A DNA stretch of 64,000 bases from CAIXOA01 sp041653635 (lineage in GTDB: Archaea > Micrarchaeota > Micrarchaeia > Anstonellales > Bilamarchaeaceae): positions 806,001-870,000 of the forward strand of contig JBAZFC010000001.1 of NCBI GenBank assembly GCA_041653635.1, given 5' to 3'. Numbering within the stretch: position 1 is the stretch's first letter; every line of letters starts with the position of its first letter. Of this stretch, positions 26,211 to 34,055 are shown piece by piece. A program made the position numbers and the translations under genes. The notes below the pieces were generated by a model. It searched no databases and was not told the DNA's origin. It saw only the letters and a program-made list of their open reading frames with translations.

Positions 26211-26220
26211 CTATTTAATC
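26211..26220 (+). promoter_or_regulatory. TATA-box promoter of the 250-aa helical gene
   Basis: CTATTTAATC, centred 26 nt before an ATG at 26241. That ATG is not in frame with the long ORF downstream, which begins at GTG 26245. Confidence 0.45.
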
Positions 26221-26244
26221 ATTTCTGCACATAAACAATCATGG

Positions 26245-26997
26245 GTGTGGGAAGTGGAACAGAGGGAGGTTCGTGCATCGGATGCCCGTTCCCCAGCAAC
26301 GACTTTTTCCCCGCCTTCACGGCTTCGCAAGCCCTCCGCGTCCGAAATCCGCGCGTTCGGCGAATGCGCATGGATGGCTTTTGAGGCGCAGAATGCGAAA
26401 CGCATGCTGGCATACCGCCTTCATGCCCTCACCAACTCCCCGGCATTCTCCTGGCGCGCCGCATCGGCGCTGCACTCATTGTATCCACCTGGCGAGGAAG
26501 GCCGGCTGGTTCTTACCGAGCCGCAGAAAGGCATAATCTCCTCGGCGTCAGAGCTTATGCTCCACGCATTCAACGGCTCCGAAGACGAGGCGTACCGGAT
26601 TGCACTCGCCGTGGGGCGGCTCTCCAATTGCAGGAAAGACCATGCGGAGAAGTTCATGTATGCGCTTTCCACGGTCGCTGGCGGCAACCCCGCATTCGCG
26701 AGGATGGCGCTGGAGGGCTTCCCGGAACGCACCACGGACGCATCGCTCCTCCAGGTTTATGCGCGCACTTTATTCCTTCTTTACGCGAAGGGAGGGGAAA
26801 AGCCGGCAATCTCCTTTGCGGAGCTTTTCTCCCACGTGGGGCGGTTCCCCGGCAGCGCACGGCTCATGGCGGATTCACTCGCCTTTTCCCTGGAGAACAT
26901 GCACATGCCGGACCTTGATGCTTTCATGAAATCCTTCTCCATGGACTGGATGCAGGCGCTCGGTTCCAAGGTGTTCAGGGAAAACCCCCCTGATTAG
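26245..26997 (+). CDS. Orphan helical-repeat protein (about 250 aa), 5' end uncertain
   Basis: Not recognised. From about residue 33 the protein is helical (SASEIRAFGECAWMAFEAQN; MDWMQALGSKVF at the end) in the style of the other helical orphans. The start is unclear: the promoter predicts a leaderless ATG at 26241, which opens a 47-codon frame ending at 26384, while the long frame offers only GTG 26245, GTG 26254 or ATG 26374. Either the GTG is used or one extra base, for example in the T run at 26294-26298, breaks the gene near its start. Confidence 0.55.
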   Translation: MWEVEQREVRASDARSPATTFSPPSRLRKPSASEIRAFGECAWMAFEAQNAKRMLAYRLHALTNSPAFSWRAASALHSLYPPGEEGRLVLTEPQKGIISSASELMLHAFNGSEDEAYRIALAVGRLSNCRKDHAEKFMYALSTVAGGNPAFARMALEGFPERTTDASLLQVYARTLFLLYAKGGEKPAISFAELFSHVGRFPGSARLMADSLAFSLENMHMPDLDAFMKSFSMDWMQALGSKVFRENPPD

Positions 26998-27031
26998 GAA
27001 CGCATATAATATTTTCCCCCGAAATGCGTGC

Positions 27032-27718
27032 ATGGCACCCGTGCCGTTCGCGGTGAAATCCGTGGAAGCCCGCGGCAGATTCTGCACGCTCACCGCAACC
27101 CCCAAGAAAAAATTCTCATTCAGCGCGGGGCAGTTCGCGAAGGTGAGGGTGGCGCCAGCCTCCCCTGATTTCGTCGTCCTCTCATTCTATTCCGCGGAAG
27201 GCGAGAAGGATGTAAAGTTCCTCTTCAACCTGGACGGCGGCGTGGTTAAGATGCGGCTCTCAAAGCTGAAGAAGGGCGAGCTGTTCTACGTTGAAGGCCC
27301 CTTCGGGATGTTCATGCTCAGGAATACAAAGGCGCCGAAAGTGTTCTTTGCAAAGAGGATGGGCATAACGCCGCTGTGCTCCATGGTGAGGACGCTCCTG
27401 CCCAAAAAATCCCGCCCGCCCATCTACGTCTTCTCTGAAAACATGGAAAGGGAGGAGATACCCATGGAGGCGGATTTGAGGGAATGCGCGAAGGAAAAGG
27501 GCGTCTTTCTCCTCATCTCCCTGCTCAACCAGAAGCCCATGAACTGGGACGGAAAACTGGGCGAGTTCGGGGCTGAAGACATAACAAAATTCGTCAAGGA
27601 TTACGGGAAGGCGGAATATTACATCTGCGGACCGGTGACGTTCGTAAATAGGATGCGCACCATACTGGATGGGCTGCGCGTGCAGGACAAGAACGTATTC
27701 TTTGAACAGTGGGGCTAG
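27032..27718 (+). CDS. Ferredoxin-reductase-like protein with altered FAD and NAD motifs
   Basis: Two-domain protein of the ferredoxin-NADP reductase fold: an N-terminal beta-barrel (about 1-95; AGQFAKVRV, YVEGPFGMFML) and a C-terminal nucleotide domain (MGITPLCSMVRTLL, then YICGPVTFVNRMRTIL). It resembles dihydroorotate dehydrogenase electron-transfer and hydrogenase reductase subunits, but the C-terminal [2Fe-2S] cysteine cluster of PyrK is absent. The FAD motif RxYS reads SFYS and the NAD motif GGTGITP reads KRMGITP, so cofactor binding may be changed. No partner enzyme lies nearby. Confidence 0.75.
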   Translation: MAPVPFAVKSVEARGRFCTLTATPKKKFSFSAGQFAKVRVAPASPDFVVLSFYSAEGEKDVKFLFNLDGGVVKMRLSKLKKGELFYVEGPFGMFMLRNTKAPKVFFAKRMGITPLCSMVRTLLPKKSRPPIYVFSENMEREEIPMEADLRECAKEKGVFLLISLLNQKPMNWDGKLGEFGAEDITKFVKDYGKAEYYICGPVTFVNRMRTILDGLRVQDKNVFFEQWG

Positions 27719-27728
27719 AAGAAACCCT

Positions 27729-28376
27729 TTAGCACTTGCCGCCCTGCTGCAGTATTATTTTCATCGGGGGCTTCCTTTCCGGCTTGTTCCTTTCTATCCA
27801 GCGCTGCACGCCCGGAAGCTGCCTCGCACCGCAGAGATCCAGCGCTATCCTCACGCGGCAAAGCTCCTCGCCCCCCCTCCTTGCGGCGACCTTCTCCGCG
27901 GATATGGCCGCCCTTTCCCTGAGCCACTCCGGTGCGGACACGGTTTCCGCAATCCTCTGAAGTATGAAGACCGACTGGCCCGGCGCATCAATATTGCCCA
28001 GGGCGCGCACCGCCGCCTCAACCAATTCCCCATCCGTCTCAACGTGCCTCTCCCAGTTCCTTGCTATCGGGATTATCATGACCGCGGCCTCGGAGCACCT
28101 CATCTCGCCCAGGGCCCACAGCACATGCGCCCTGAATTCCGGCTTGTGCTCGTACATCGCCATGAGCGTCTCCACGTCGTCCTCCCTCTTCGGGTTCTCC
28201 CTGCCCGTTGCGAGATAACGGGCGTTCTCCTGCGCAATGCGGATTATGAGGCCGAGTTCGCGGCATTCCTCCACCACCGGAGGCGGGCCCTTTCCGTAAA
28301 TCCCCTCTGCCATATCATCCGGGATGTCAAGGCCCCCGCGAAAGAAACCTCTGCGCGAATCATTTTCACTAGCCAT
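27729..28376 (-). CDS. HEAT-repeat protein (215 aa)
   Basis: Soluble HEAT-repeat protein. Repeat-like units are FRAHVLWALGEMRCSEAAVM (about 91-110) and LVEAAVRALGNIDAPGQSVF (about 128-147), each with the A.xALGxxxxxxA core. The C-terminus is basic and Pro/Lys-rich (ERKPPMKIILQQGGKC). The repeat pattern matches the HEAT proteins at 6.7 and 31.9 kb, pointing to a related group. No enzyme motif is visible. It is convergent with the reductase-like gene, ten nt apart. Confidence 0.72.
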   Translation of the reverse strand: MASENDSRRGFFRGGLDIPDDMAEGIYGKGPPPVVEECRELGLIIRIAQENARYLATGRENPKREDDVETLMAMYEHKPEFRAHVLWALGEMRCSEAAVMIIPIARNWERHVETDGELVEAAVRALGNIDAPGQSVFILQRIAETVSAPEWLRERAAISAEKVAARRGGEELCRVRIALDLCGARQLPGVQRWIERNKPERKPPMKIILQQGGKC

Positions 28377-28476
28377 GAACCATATTTCCGCTCTAAAGGA
28401 TTATAAACCCGTATTTTCTCTCTTTTACACACTCTTAATTATTGCACCACTCCCCCCTCCTCAGTTCGGACGCAGA

Positions 28477-28484
28477 TTTTTAAA
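28477..28484 (+). promoter_or_regulatory. Promoter of ppsA
   Basis: TTTTTAAA, centred 35 nt before the ppsA ATG at 28516; GGTGCAGCC between them may serve as the ribosome binding site. The 139-nt gap 28377-28515 otherwise shows only the divergent start region of the HEAT gene. Confidence 0.5.
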
Positions 28485-28515
28485 GGTGCTCTTCAATTTC
28501 CACTCGGTGCAGCCT

Positions 28516-30978
28516 ATGGAAGATGTTCTTTGGTTTGAGCAGCTGGACAGGACTTGCCTCAAGGAGGCGGGAGGCAAGGGCGCGAACCTTGGCGAGATGG
28601 CCAAGCACGGATTCCCGGTGCCGCCCGGCTTCGTCGCAACCAGCGGCGCATATTACAAGCATCTGGATTACAACAACCTCCGGGAGCGGATGTCCCAGAT
28701 ACTGGATTCCCTGGACGTGGACGACACCGCGGCCCTTGACAGGGCTGCGAAGCAGATACAGGCGATGGTGATGGACGGGGAAGTGCCCCCGGAAGTGGAG
28801 AAGGCGGTACGCAAAAATTACAGGAAAATGTGCGAGATGAGGGGTGAAACGGTTTACGTGGCGGTCAGGAGCTCCGCGACCGCAGAGGACCTGCCCACCG
28901 CGTCCTTCGCAGGGCAGCAATCCACATTCCTGAACGTGCACGGGGAAGAGGATGTGGTGAAGGCGGTGAAGGAATGCTGGGCGTCCCTCTTCACCCCGCG
29001 CGCCATATTCTACCGCGTGCAGAACAAGTTCGAGCACATGAAGGTCGGGCTAGCCGCGGTCGTGCAGGAGATGGTCCAGAGCGAGAAGGCGGGCGTGATG
29101 TTCACCGTGGACCCGATTTCCGAGGACACAGGCGTGATAATGATAGAGGCGGCATACGGGCTGGGCGAGGTCGTCGTCTCAGGCTCGGTCACCCCGGACA
29201 CCTACCGGGTGAATAAGAAGAACATGAAGATACTCACGAAGGACGTCGCGAAGCAGACCTGGATGCTCGTCAAGCACGGCGAGAAAAATGTAAAGGCGGA
29301 GATAAAGGAGGACGCCCAGGAAAAGCAAAAGCTCACGGATGAGCAGATAATCGGCTTCGCAAAGCTTGGAAAGAGGATAGAGGAGCACTATAAGTTCCCG
29401 CAGGACATAGAGTGGGCGGTGCATAAGGACGAGCTGTACATTGTGCAGTCCCGCCCCATCACCACGCTGAAGACCGGGAAGCTGGGCGAGGAGAAGAAGC
29501 GCCAGGCGATAACGCCACTCCACGAGGGGATGGTTCCCCCGGAGTCATTTGAGATGGCGCACCCCGCAGGAGGGGGGCTGGCTTCCGAGCCTTCCGCCGC
29601 ACCGGCGCATGGAGGCATGAACATACTTTTGAGGGGGCTCGGGGCCTCCCCGGGGATTGGAGTCGGGAGGGTGAACATGATACCCACCCCGGATGACATA
29701 CCCAAAATGGAGGAGCGCGCTGTCCTCGTGACGGACATGACCACCCCGGATTTCGTCCCCGCGATGAAGAAGGCGTCCGCAATAGTCACCAATACAGGGG
29801 GGATGACCTCGCATGCGGCAATCGTTTCGCGCGAGCTGGGAATCCCCTGCATCGTAGGAAGCAGGAACGCCACCGAGCTGCTCAAGGCAGGGCAGCTGGT
29901 CACTGTGGACGGGACGCACGGCATGGTCTATGAGGGCAAGGTTGAGCTTGCGAAGGCGGAGGCCGCACCCGTGGCCGCAGTTGGCGGCGCCGTGCAGGCC
30001 GCGGAAGCCGCCCCGATTTGCGGCACCAAGATATACATGAACATCGCGGACCCGGACGCCGCTGAGAAATACGCGCACCTTCCAGCGGATGGTGTGGGGC
30101 TCATGCGCGCCGAATTCATCATCGCGGCGATAGGCGAGCACCCCAAGAAGATGATAGCCGAGGGCAGGGAGAAGGAGTACATAGACAAGCTCGCCGAGGA
30201 CATAAGGAGGATTGCGTCGGCATTCTACCCCCGCCCCGTGGTATACCGCGCAACGGACTTCAAGACGAATGAATACAAGAACCTGAAGGGCGGGGAGCAG
30301 TACGAGCCCCGCGAGGAGAACCCCATGATGGGGTACAGGGGTGCCTCCAGGTACATCGCGGAGCCGGACGTATTCAAGATGGAGCTGCGCGCCCTGCAGA
30401 AGGTGCGGGACGAATTCGGGATGAAGAACGTGTGGCTGATGATTCCGTTCGTGCGCCGCATCGGCGAACTGCGCGCAATCAAGGACATCATGGCCTCCAT
30501 AGGGTTCTACCGCACGAGGGATTTCCGCCTCTGGATAATGGTTGAAGTTCCATCCACGGTGTTCCTTATAGAGGACTTCTGCAAGGAGGGGATAGATGGA
30601 ATCTCCATTGGTTCCAACGACCTCACCCAGCTTATTTTGGGGATAGACCGGGACAACGGGACGCTCGCATCCGCCTTTGATGAGAGGAACGAGGCGGTCC
30701 TCCGGGCGGTCAAGCAGGTGGTTGAGACGACCGCGAAGTACGGCGTTTCCTCTTCCCTCTGCGGGCAGGCGCCCTCCGTGTATCCTGATTTCGCGGAGAA
30801 GCTCGTTGAGTACGGGATAACCTCCATGTCCGTGAATCCGGACGCGGTTTTGCGCACCCGCAGGATTGTCGCCTCCGCAGAGCAGAAGATAATGCTCAAG
30901 AGATTGCGCGAACTCTCCAACGGGAAGAAGGAGGGCGACTCCAGCCCGGTGCAGGACACCCGGAACTGGCAGATCTGA
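28516..30978 (+). CDS. ppsA: Phosphoenolpyruvate synthase
   Basis: PEP synthase (pyruvate, water dikinase), which makes PEP from pyruvate and ATP for gluconeogenesis. Domain order: N-terminal ATP-grasp nucleotide domain (GGKGANLGEM at about 20; RSSATAEDLPTASFAGQQ at about 120), central phosphohistidine domain with GGMTSHAAIVSRELG (catalytic His near residue 435), and C-terminal PEP-binding TIM barrel with GSNDLTQLILG and SLCGQAPS (catalytic Cys). The ATG at 28516 gives 820 aa; the ORF extending upstream to 28324 runs through the promoter. A strong hairpin terminator follows. Confidence 0.97.
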   Translation: MEDVLWFEQLDRTCLKEAGGKGANLGEMAKHGFPVPPGFVATSGAYYKHLDYNNLRERMSQILDSLDVDDTAALDRAAKQIQAMVMDGEVPPEVEKAVRKNYRKMCEMRGETVYVAVRSSATAEDLPTASFAGQQSTFLNVHGEEDVVKAVKECWASLFTPRAIFYRVQNKFEHMKVGLAAVVQEMVQSEKAGVMFTVDPISEDTGVIMIEAAYGLGEVVVSGSVTPDTYRVNKKNMKILTKDVAKQTWMLVKHGEKNVKAEIKEDAQEKQKLTDEQIIGFAKLGKRIEEHYKFPQDIEWAVHKDELYIVQSRPITTLKTGKLGEEKKRQAITPLHEGMVPPESFEMAHPAGGGLASEPSAAPAHGGMNILLRGLGASPGIGVGRVNMIPTPDDIPKMEERAVLVTDMTTPDFVPAMKKASAIVTNTGGMTSHAAIVSRELGIPCIVGSRNATELLKAGQLVTVDGTHGMVYEGKVELAKAEAAPVAAVGGAVQAAEAAPICGTKIYMNIADPDAAEKYAHLPADGVGLMRAEFIIAAIGEHPKKMIAEGREKEYIDKLAEDIRRIASAFYPRPVVYRATDFKTNEYKNLKGGEQYEPREENPMMGYRGASRYIAEPDVFKMELRALQKVRDEFGMKNVWLMIPFVRRIGELRAIKDIMASIGFYRTRDFRLWIMVEVPSTVFLIEDFCKEGIDGISIGSNDLTQLILGIDRDNGTLASAFDERNEAVLRAVKQVVETTAKYGVSSSLCGQAPSVYPDFAEKLVEYGITSMSVNPDAVLRTRRIVASAEQKIMLKRLRELSNGKKEGDSSPVQDTRNWQI

Positions 30979-31012
30979 GGTTCCGGTTTCCGGAACCTTC
31001 TTTATTTCTTTC
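30979..31012 (+). terminator. Hairpin terminator after ppsA
   Basis: A perfect 8-bp inverted repeat GGTTCCGG-TTT-CCGGAACC (30979-30997) immediately after the ppsA stop, followed by the pyrimidine tract TTCTTTATTTCTTTC. It would end ppsA transcription before dph2. Confidence 0.75.
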
Positions 31013-31031
31013 TCTCCATTAAATTATCCAT

Positions 31032-31925
31032 ATGAAGATACTCCTCCAGTTTCCGGAAGGGCTCAAGCAGCACGCCTTTGAATATGCAGATAAGCTGCGC
31101 AAGGAGGGCCACGACGTCTTTATCTCCGGCTCCTCCTGCTACGGCGCATGCGACCTTGCGCTTGACGAGGCGCGCGCAATAGGCGCGGACAAGATAATCC
31201 ATTACGGGCACGCGGAATTTTTGAAGGAGAAGCCGGAAATCCCGGTGGAGTACGTGGAGTGGAAGGTGGATGTGCCGCAGGAATCCCTCACCGCGCTGCT
31301 TCCGCATTTGAAGGGCATAAAGAAGGTCGCCCTTGTCACAACCGTGCAGCACGTGCACCAGTTGCCTGAGATGAAAAAATTCTTTGAGCAAAATGGAATA
31401 TCCGTCCTTGTGGGCAAGGGATGCTTCGCCAAATACGAGGGGCAGGCGCTCGGCTGCGACGCAACCGCCGCCACCTCCGTGGCAAAGGATGCGGACTGCG
31501 TCCTCTTCATAGGCACGGGAAGGTTCCACCCCACCTCCATAATGGCGGGCAAGCCCGTGTATTCATTTGACCCATTCTCCAAATCCTTCACAGACCTCAC
31601 GCCGGAGATAATCAAGCTGGAGAAAAAGAAGAGGGGCGCAATCGCAAAGGCGCTGGAATGCAATGTTTTTGGAATACTCATAAGCACGAAGCCGGGGCAG
31701 TTCTGCCCCCAGGTCGCCGAATGGGCAAAGAAGGAATTGGAAGCAAAAGGGAAGAAGGCATACCTGCTTGTTTCAAATGAGTTGAATCCCGCTGCACTCG
31801 GAAATTTCCGAAAAATAGAATGCTACATAAACACCGCGTGCCCGAGGATTTCCGAGGATACGGAGATGTTCGGCAGGCCGGTACTGAACGCGGTGGATTT
31901 GAAGGAATTACTTGACCTTATCTGA
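31032..31925 (+). CDS. dph2: Diphthamide synthase Dph2
   Basis: Archaeal Dph2, a non-classical radical SAM enzyme that attaches the aminocarboxypropyl group of SAM to the diphthamide histidine of elongation factor 2. The three cluster cysteines are in the three repeated domains: SSCYGACD (about 39), ALGCDAT (about 140) and NTACPRISED (about 268). Length 297 aa is slightly short for archaeal Dph2 (about 320-340). The ATG lies after the ppsA terminator in a T-rich stretch. The end overlaps the convergent HEAT gene by eight nt. Confidence 0.95.
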   Translation: MKILLQFPEGLKQHAFEYADKLRKEGHDVFISGSSCYGACDLALDEARAIGADKIIHYGHAEFLKEKPEIPVEYVEWKVDVPQESLTALLPHLKGIKKVALVTTVQHVHQLPEMKKFFEQNGISVLVGKGCFAKYEGQALGCDATAATSVAKDADCVLFIGTGRFHPTSIMAGKPVYSFDPFSKSFTDLTPEIIKLEKKKRGAIAKALECNVFGILISTKPGQFCPQVAEWAKKELEAKGKKAYLLVSNELNPAALGNFRKIECYINTACPRISEDTEMFGRPVLNAVDLKELLDLI

Positions 31926-32853
31926 GCCTAAGCTTCGTGGGCAGGGGAGGCGGTTTGGCAACCCCGCCCAGCTCCGGGGCCGGGGGGACTGCGCTTGCAC
32001 GCCTCTTATGGACTGCAGCCCCAACCACGCTGTCCGGCTTGTCCAAATCCCCCGCTATGGAAGAGAGCTGGACTTTTCTGCCATACACCTCCAGCGCCTT
32101 GGCGAGACGCTCCTTGCCAAGCAAGTTTGAATGCATTAATATTTCCTCAACGAACTCCTTTACCCTCTCAGCTACATGGTAATCCGGGCATTCCACCAGC
32201 ACCCTCACGTAAGCGGCCATCGCATACGTTTCGGTGAGCCCCATCTCGCAGAACGCGAGCGCTACCGTCTCAAGCGCCGTGCCCCTCTCGCCCTTGCCTG
32301 AACATTGCTTCTCCAGCTTCTGGGCAACCGCGTACATATCGGCGGCGGAGCCTTCGTCATGCAGTTGGCCGAGCGCGAATATTGCGTTCTCCACAACCAC
32401 GGGCTCGTCATTGTCCAGCGCCTTCTTCAATATGGACAGGACCCTTTCACGCTCTTTCTCCTGCATACTCCCCACAAAATCCGAGTTCCTGCCTATTGAC
32501 TGTGCGCACATTGCCCGCACATATTCGCTGGTGTCAAAATCCTTCCCATCGCGGTCCATCTTGCCGGAGAGGTAGAGCATCGCATCCGCGTTCTGTGAGG
32601 CGGCAAGGGCCAGCGCAGCGTGCCCCCGCACAAAATATGTTTCATTCGGCCTATCGTCGTCTTTATCTTTGCGTTCAATCAGTTCCCTGTAAAACCGCTG
32701 GCCTTCGGCATCCAGGGCGCAATCGTCGCACATGAGCACAAGCTGCGCGCGCAGCATCGCATCCGCGCCCTCCCAGATTTCGCGCCTGCAATCCCAGTCT
32801 CCGGCGGCCCATTTTGTTTTGGCTGCCACCAGCCCCCCGTTTTCCCCTTCCAT
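31918..32853 (-). CDS. HEAT-repeat protein (311 aa)
   Basis: Soluble helical-repeat protein with HEAT-like units, clearest in EPVVVENAIFALGQLHDEGS and less so in SEYVRAMCAQSIGRNSDFVG and ERGTALETVALAFCEMGLTE. The N-terminal part is charged, and the C-terminal ~40 residues are Pro-rich and disordered (VPPAPELGGVAKPPPLPTKL). ATG 32853 is preferred over an in-frame TTG at 32871. It is convergent with dph2, sharing eight nt, and directly upstream of nothing on its own strand except thiI 19 nt away. Confidence 0.72.
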   Translation of the reverse strand: MEGENGGLVAAKTKWAAGDWDCRREIWEGADAMLRAQLVLMCDDCALDAEGQRFYRELIERKDKDDDRPNETYFVRGHAALALAASQNADAMLYLSGKMDRDGKDFDTSEYVRAMCAQSIGRNSDFVGSMQEKERERVLSILKKALDNDEPVVVENAIFALGQLHDEGSAADMYAVAQKLEKQCSGKGERGTALETVALAFCEMGLTETYAMAAYVRVLVECPDYHVAERVKEFVEEILMHSNLLGKERLAKALEVYGRKVQLSSIAGDLDKPDSVVGAAVHKRRASAVPPAPELGGVAKPPPLPTKLRLR

Positions 32854-32872
32854 GCTTCCTAATTTTGTCAAA

Positions 32873-34003
32873 TTATGTTTTTATATGTTCGCTTATGGAC
32901 TCAAACCCCTTTGCGATTATGCCTTCAATGCCGATTTCCGCGGAAAGCCGTTCCACCTCGGATTTTTTCGCCCTCGTCAAAGGGTTGGAAACCGCCACCA
33001 GGGAGCAGCAGTCCTTGTACGGCTTTATTGAAATATCATAAGTGCCGCATTTCTCCGCGAGCGCCACAATCTCCATCTTGTCCAGCGCAATCAACGGGCG
33101 GAACACCGGCACGGAAAGCCCGGACTCCGCGGCCCCTATGTTCGCAAGCGTCTGGGAGGCAACCTGCCCGAGCGAATCCCCGCTCACAACCGCCCCATAT
33201 CCCTTTTCCAGCGCTATTTTTTCCGCAAGCCCGTAGAGATATTTCCTGAACACCACCAGTTCGTATTCCGGCGGGAGCCCGCCCGCCTTAGCATAAAAGT
33301 CCGCATAAGAGACGGCATAGAGGCGCGGCTCCCCTCCATATTCCTTAATCTTCTTCACCAGCGCAACTATCTTCGCCCCCTTTTTCGCGTCCCATTTCTC
33401 AAAAGAATGCACATGGAGGAAATCCACGAGGCATCCCCTTTTCATCATCATCCATGCCGCGACCGGGGAATCTATCCCTCCGGAAAGCAGGCAGAGCACC
33501 CTCCCCGAGCTCCCCACCGGCAGCCCGCCCAGTCCTTTTATCTTCTCAAAATAGACATAGGCGTTCCGCGCTATTATCACACTTACCTTCACGTCCGGGT
33601 GCTCCAAATCCACCTTGCACCCGAACTTCTCCACTATGCGCGCGCCTATTTCCGCGCTCAGCTCCTGCGACTTCATCGGGAAGGACTTGTCCACCCTCTT
33701 CGTATCCACCGCTATCTTCTTCCCCTTCAATTTCAGTTTCTGCACTATTTTCCATATCTCGTCCGCGCTCTTATTGCACTCGTGCGCAAATGCGAACCAC
33801 TCAATCCCGAACACCTTCATAAGTGCTTCCCGCACCTTCCTCTCGCTGCCGGAAACCTCAAGGAACACCCTTGATTCCCGCAGTTCAATCCCTTTCAGCA
33901 TGCCTCCCAGCGCGCGCCTTATGTTCGCGCCGAGCATCCTCTCAAAACTGCCCCTGTTCTTGCCTTTTATCCCTATCTCCCCGTATTGAACCAGCACAAG
34001 CAT
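32873..34003 (-). CDS. thiI: tRNA 4-thiouridine synthetase ThiI
   Basis: tRNA sulfurtransferase that makes 4-thiouridine at position 8. The N-terminal ferredoxin-like/THUMP region runs to about residue 165 and the PP-loop ATP pyrophosphatase domain follows with LLSGGIDSPVAAWMMMKRG (about 175-193). The conserved YKDCCSL cysteine pair is near residue 330. The C-terminal rhodanese domain of E. coli ThiI is absent, as in most archaea, so the sulfur donor differs. ATG 34003 gives the standard start (MLVLVQYGEIGIKGKN); the ORF extending to 34591 overlaps the divergent deaminase gene and is rejected. Confidence 0.95.
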   Translation of the reverse strand: MLVLVQYGEIGIKGKNRGSFERMLGANIRRALGGMLKGIELRESRVFLEVSGSERKVREALMKVFGIEWFAFAHECNKSADEIWKIVQKLKLKGKKIAVDTKRVDKSFPMKSQELSAEIGARIVEKFGCKVDLEHPDVKVSVIIARNAYVYFEKIKGLGGLPVGSSGRVLCLLSGGIDSPVAAWMMMKRGCLVDFLHVHSFEKWDAKKGAKIVALVKKIKEYGGEPRLYAVSYADFYAKAGGLPPEYELVVFRKYLYGLAEKIALEKGYGAVVSGDSLGQVASQTLANIGAAESGLSVPVFRPLIALDKMEIVALAEKCGTYDISIKPYKDCCSLVAVSNPLTRAKKSEVERLSAEIGIEGIIAKGFESISEHIKT

Positions 34004-34055
34004 ACAACACTTTTCCCCGCGCAACCCTTTTATACTCTCCTCCAGAATCCTTTGC

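Noticed and set aside
25199..26218. Long rightward ORF overlapping uppP and the Cys-rich lipoprotein
   Set aside because: The frame overlaps two better-supported genes and encodes a Pro/Arg/His-rich product without motifs.
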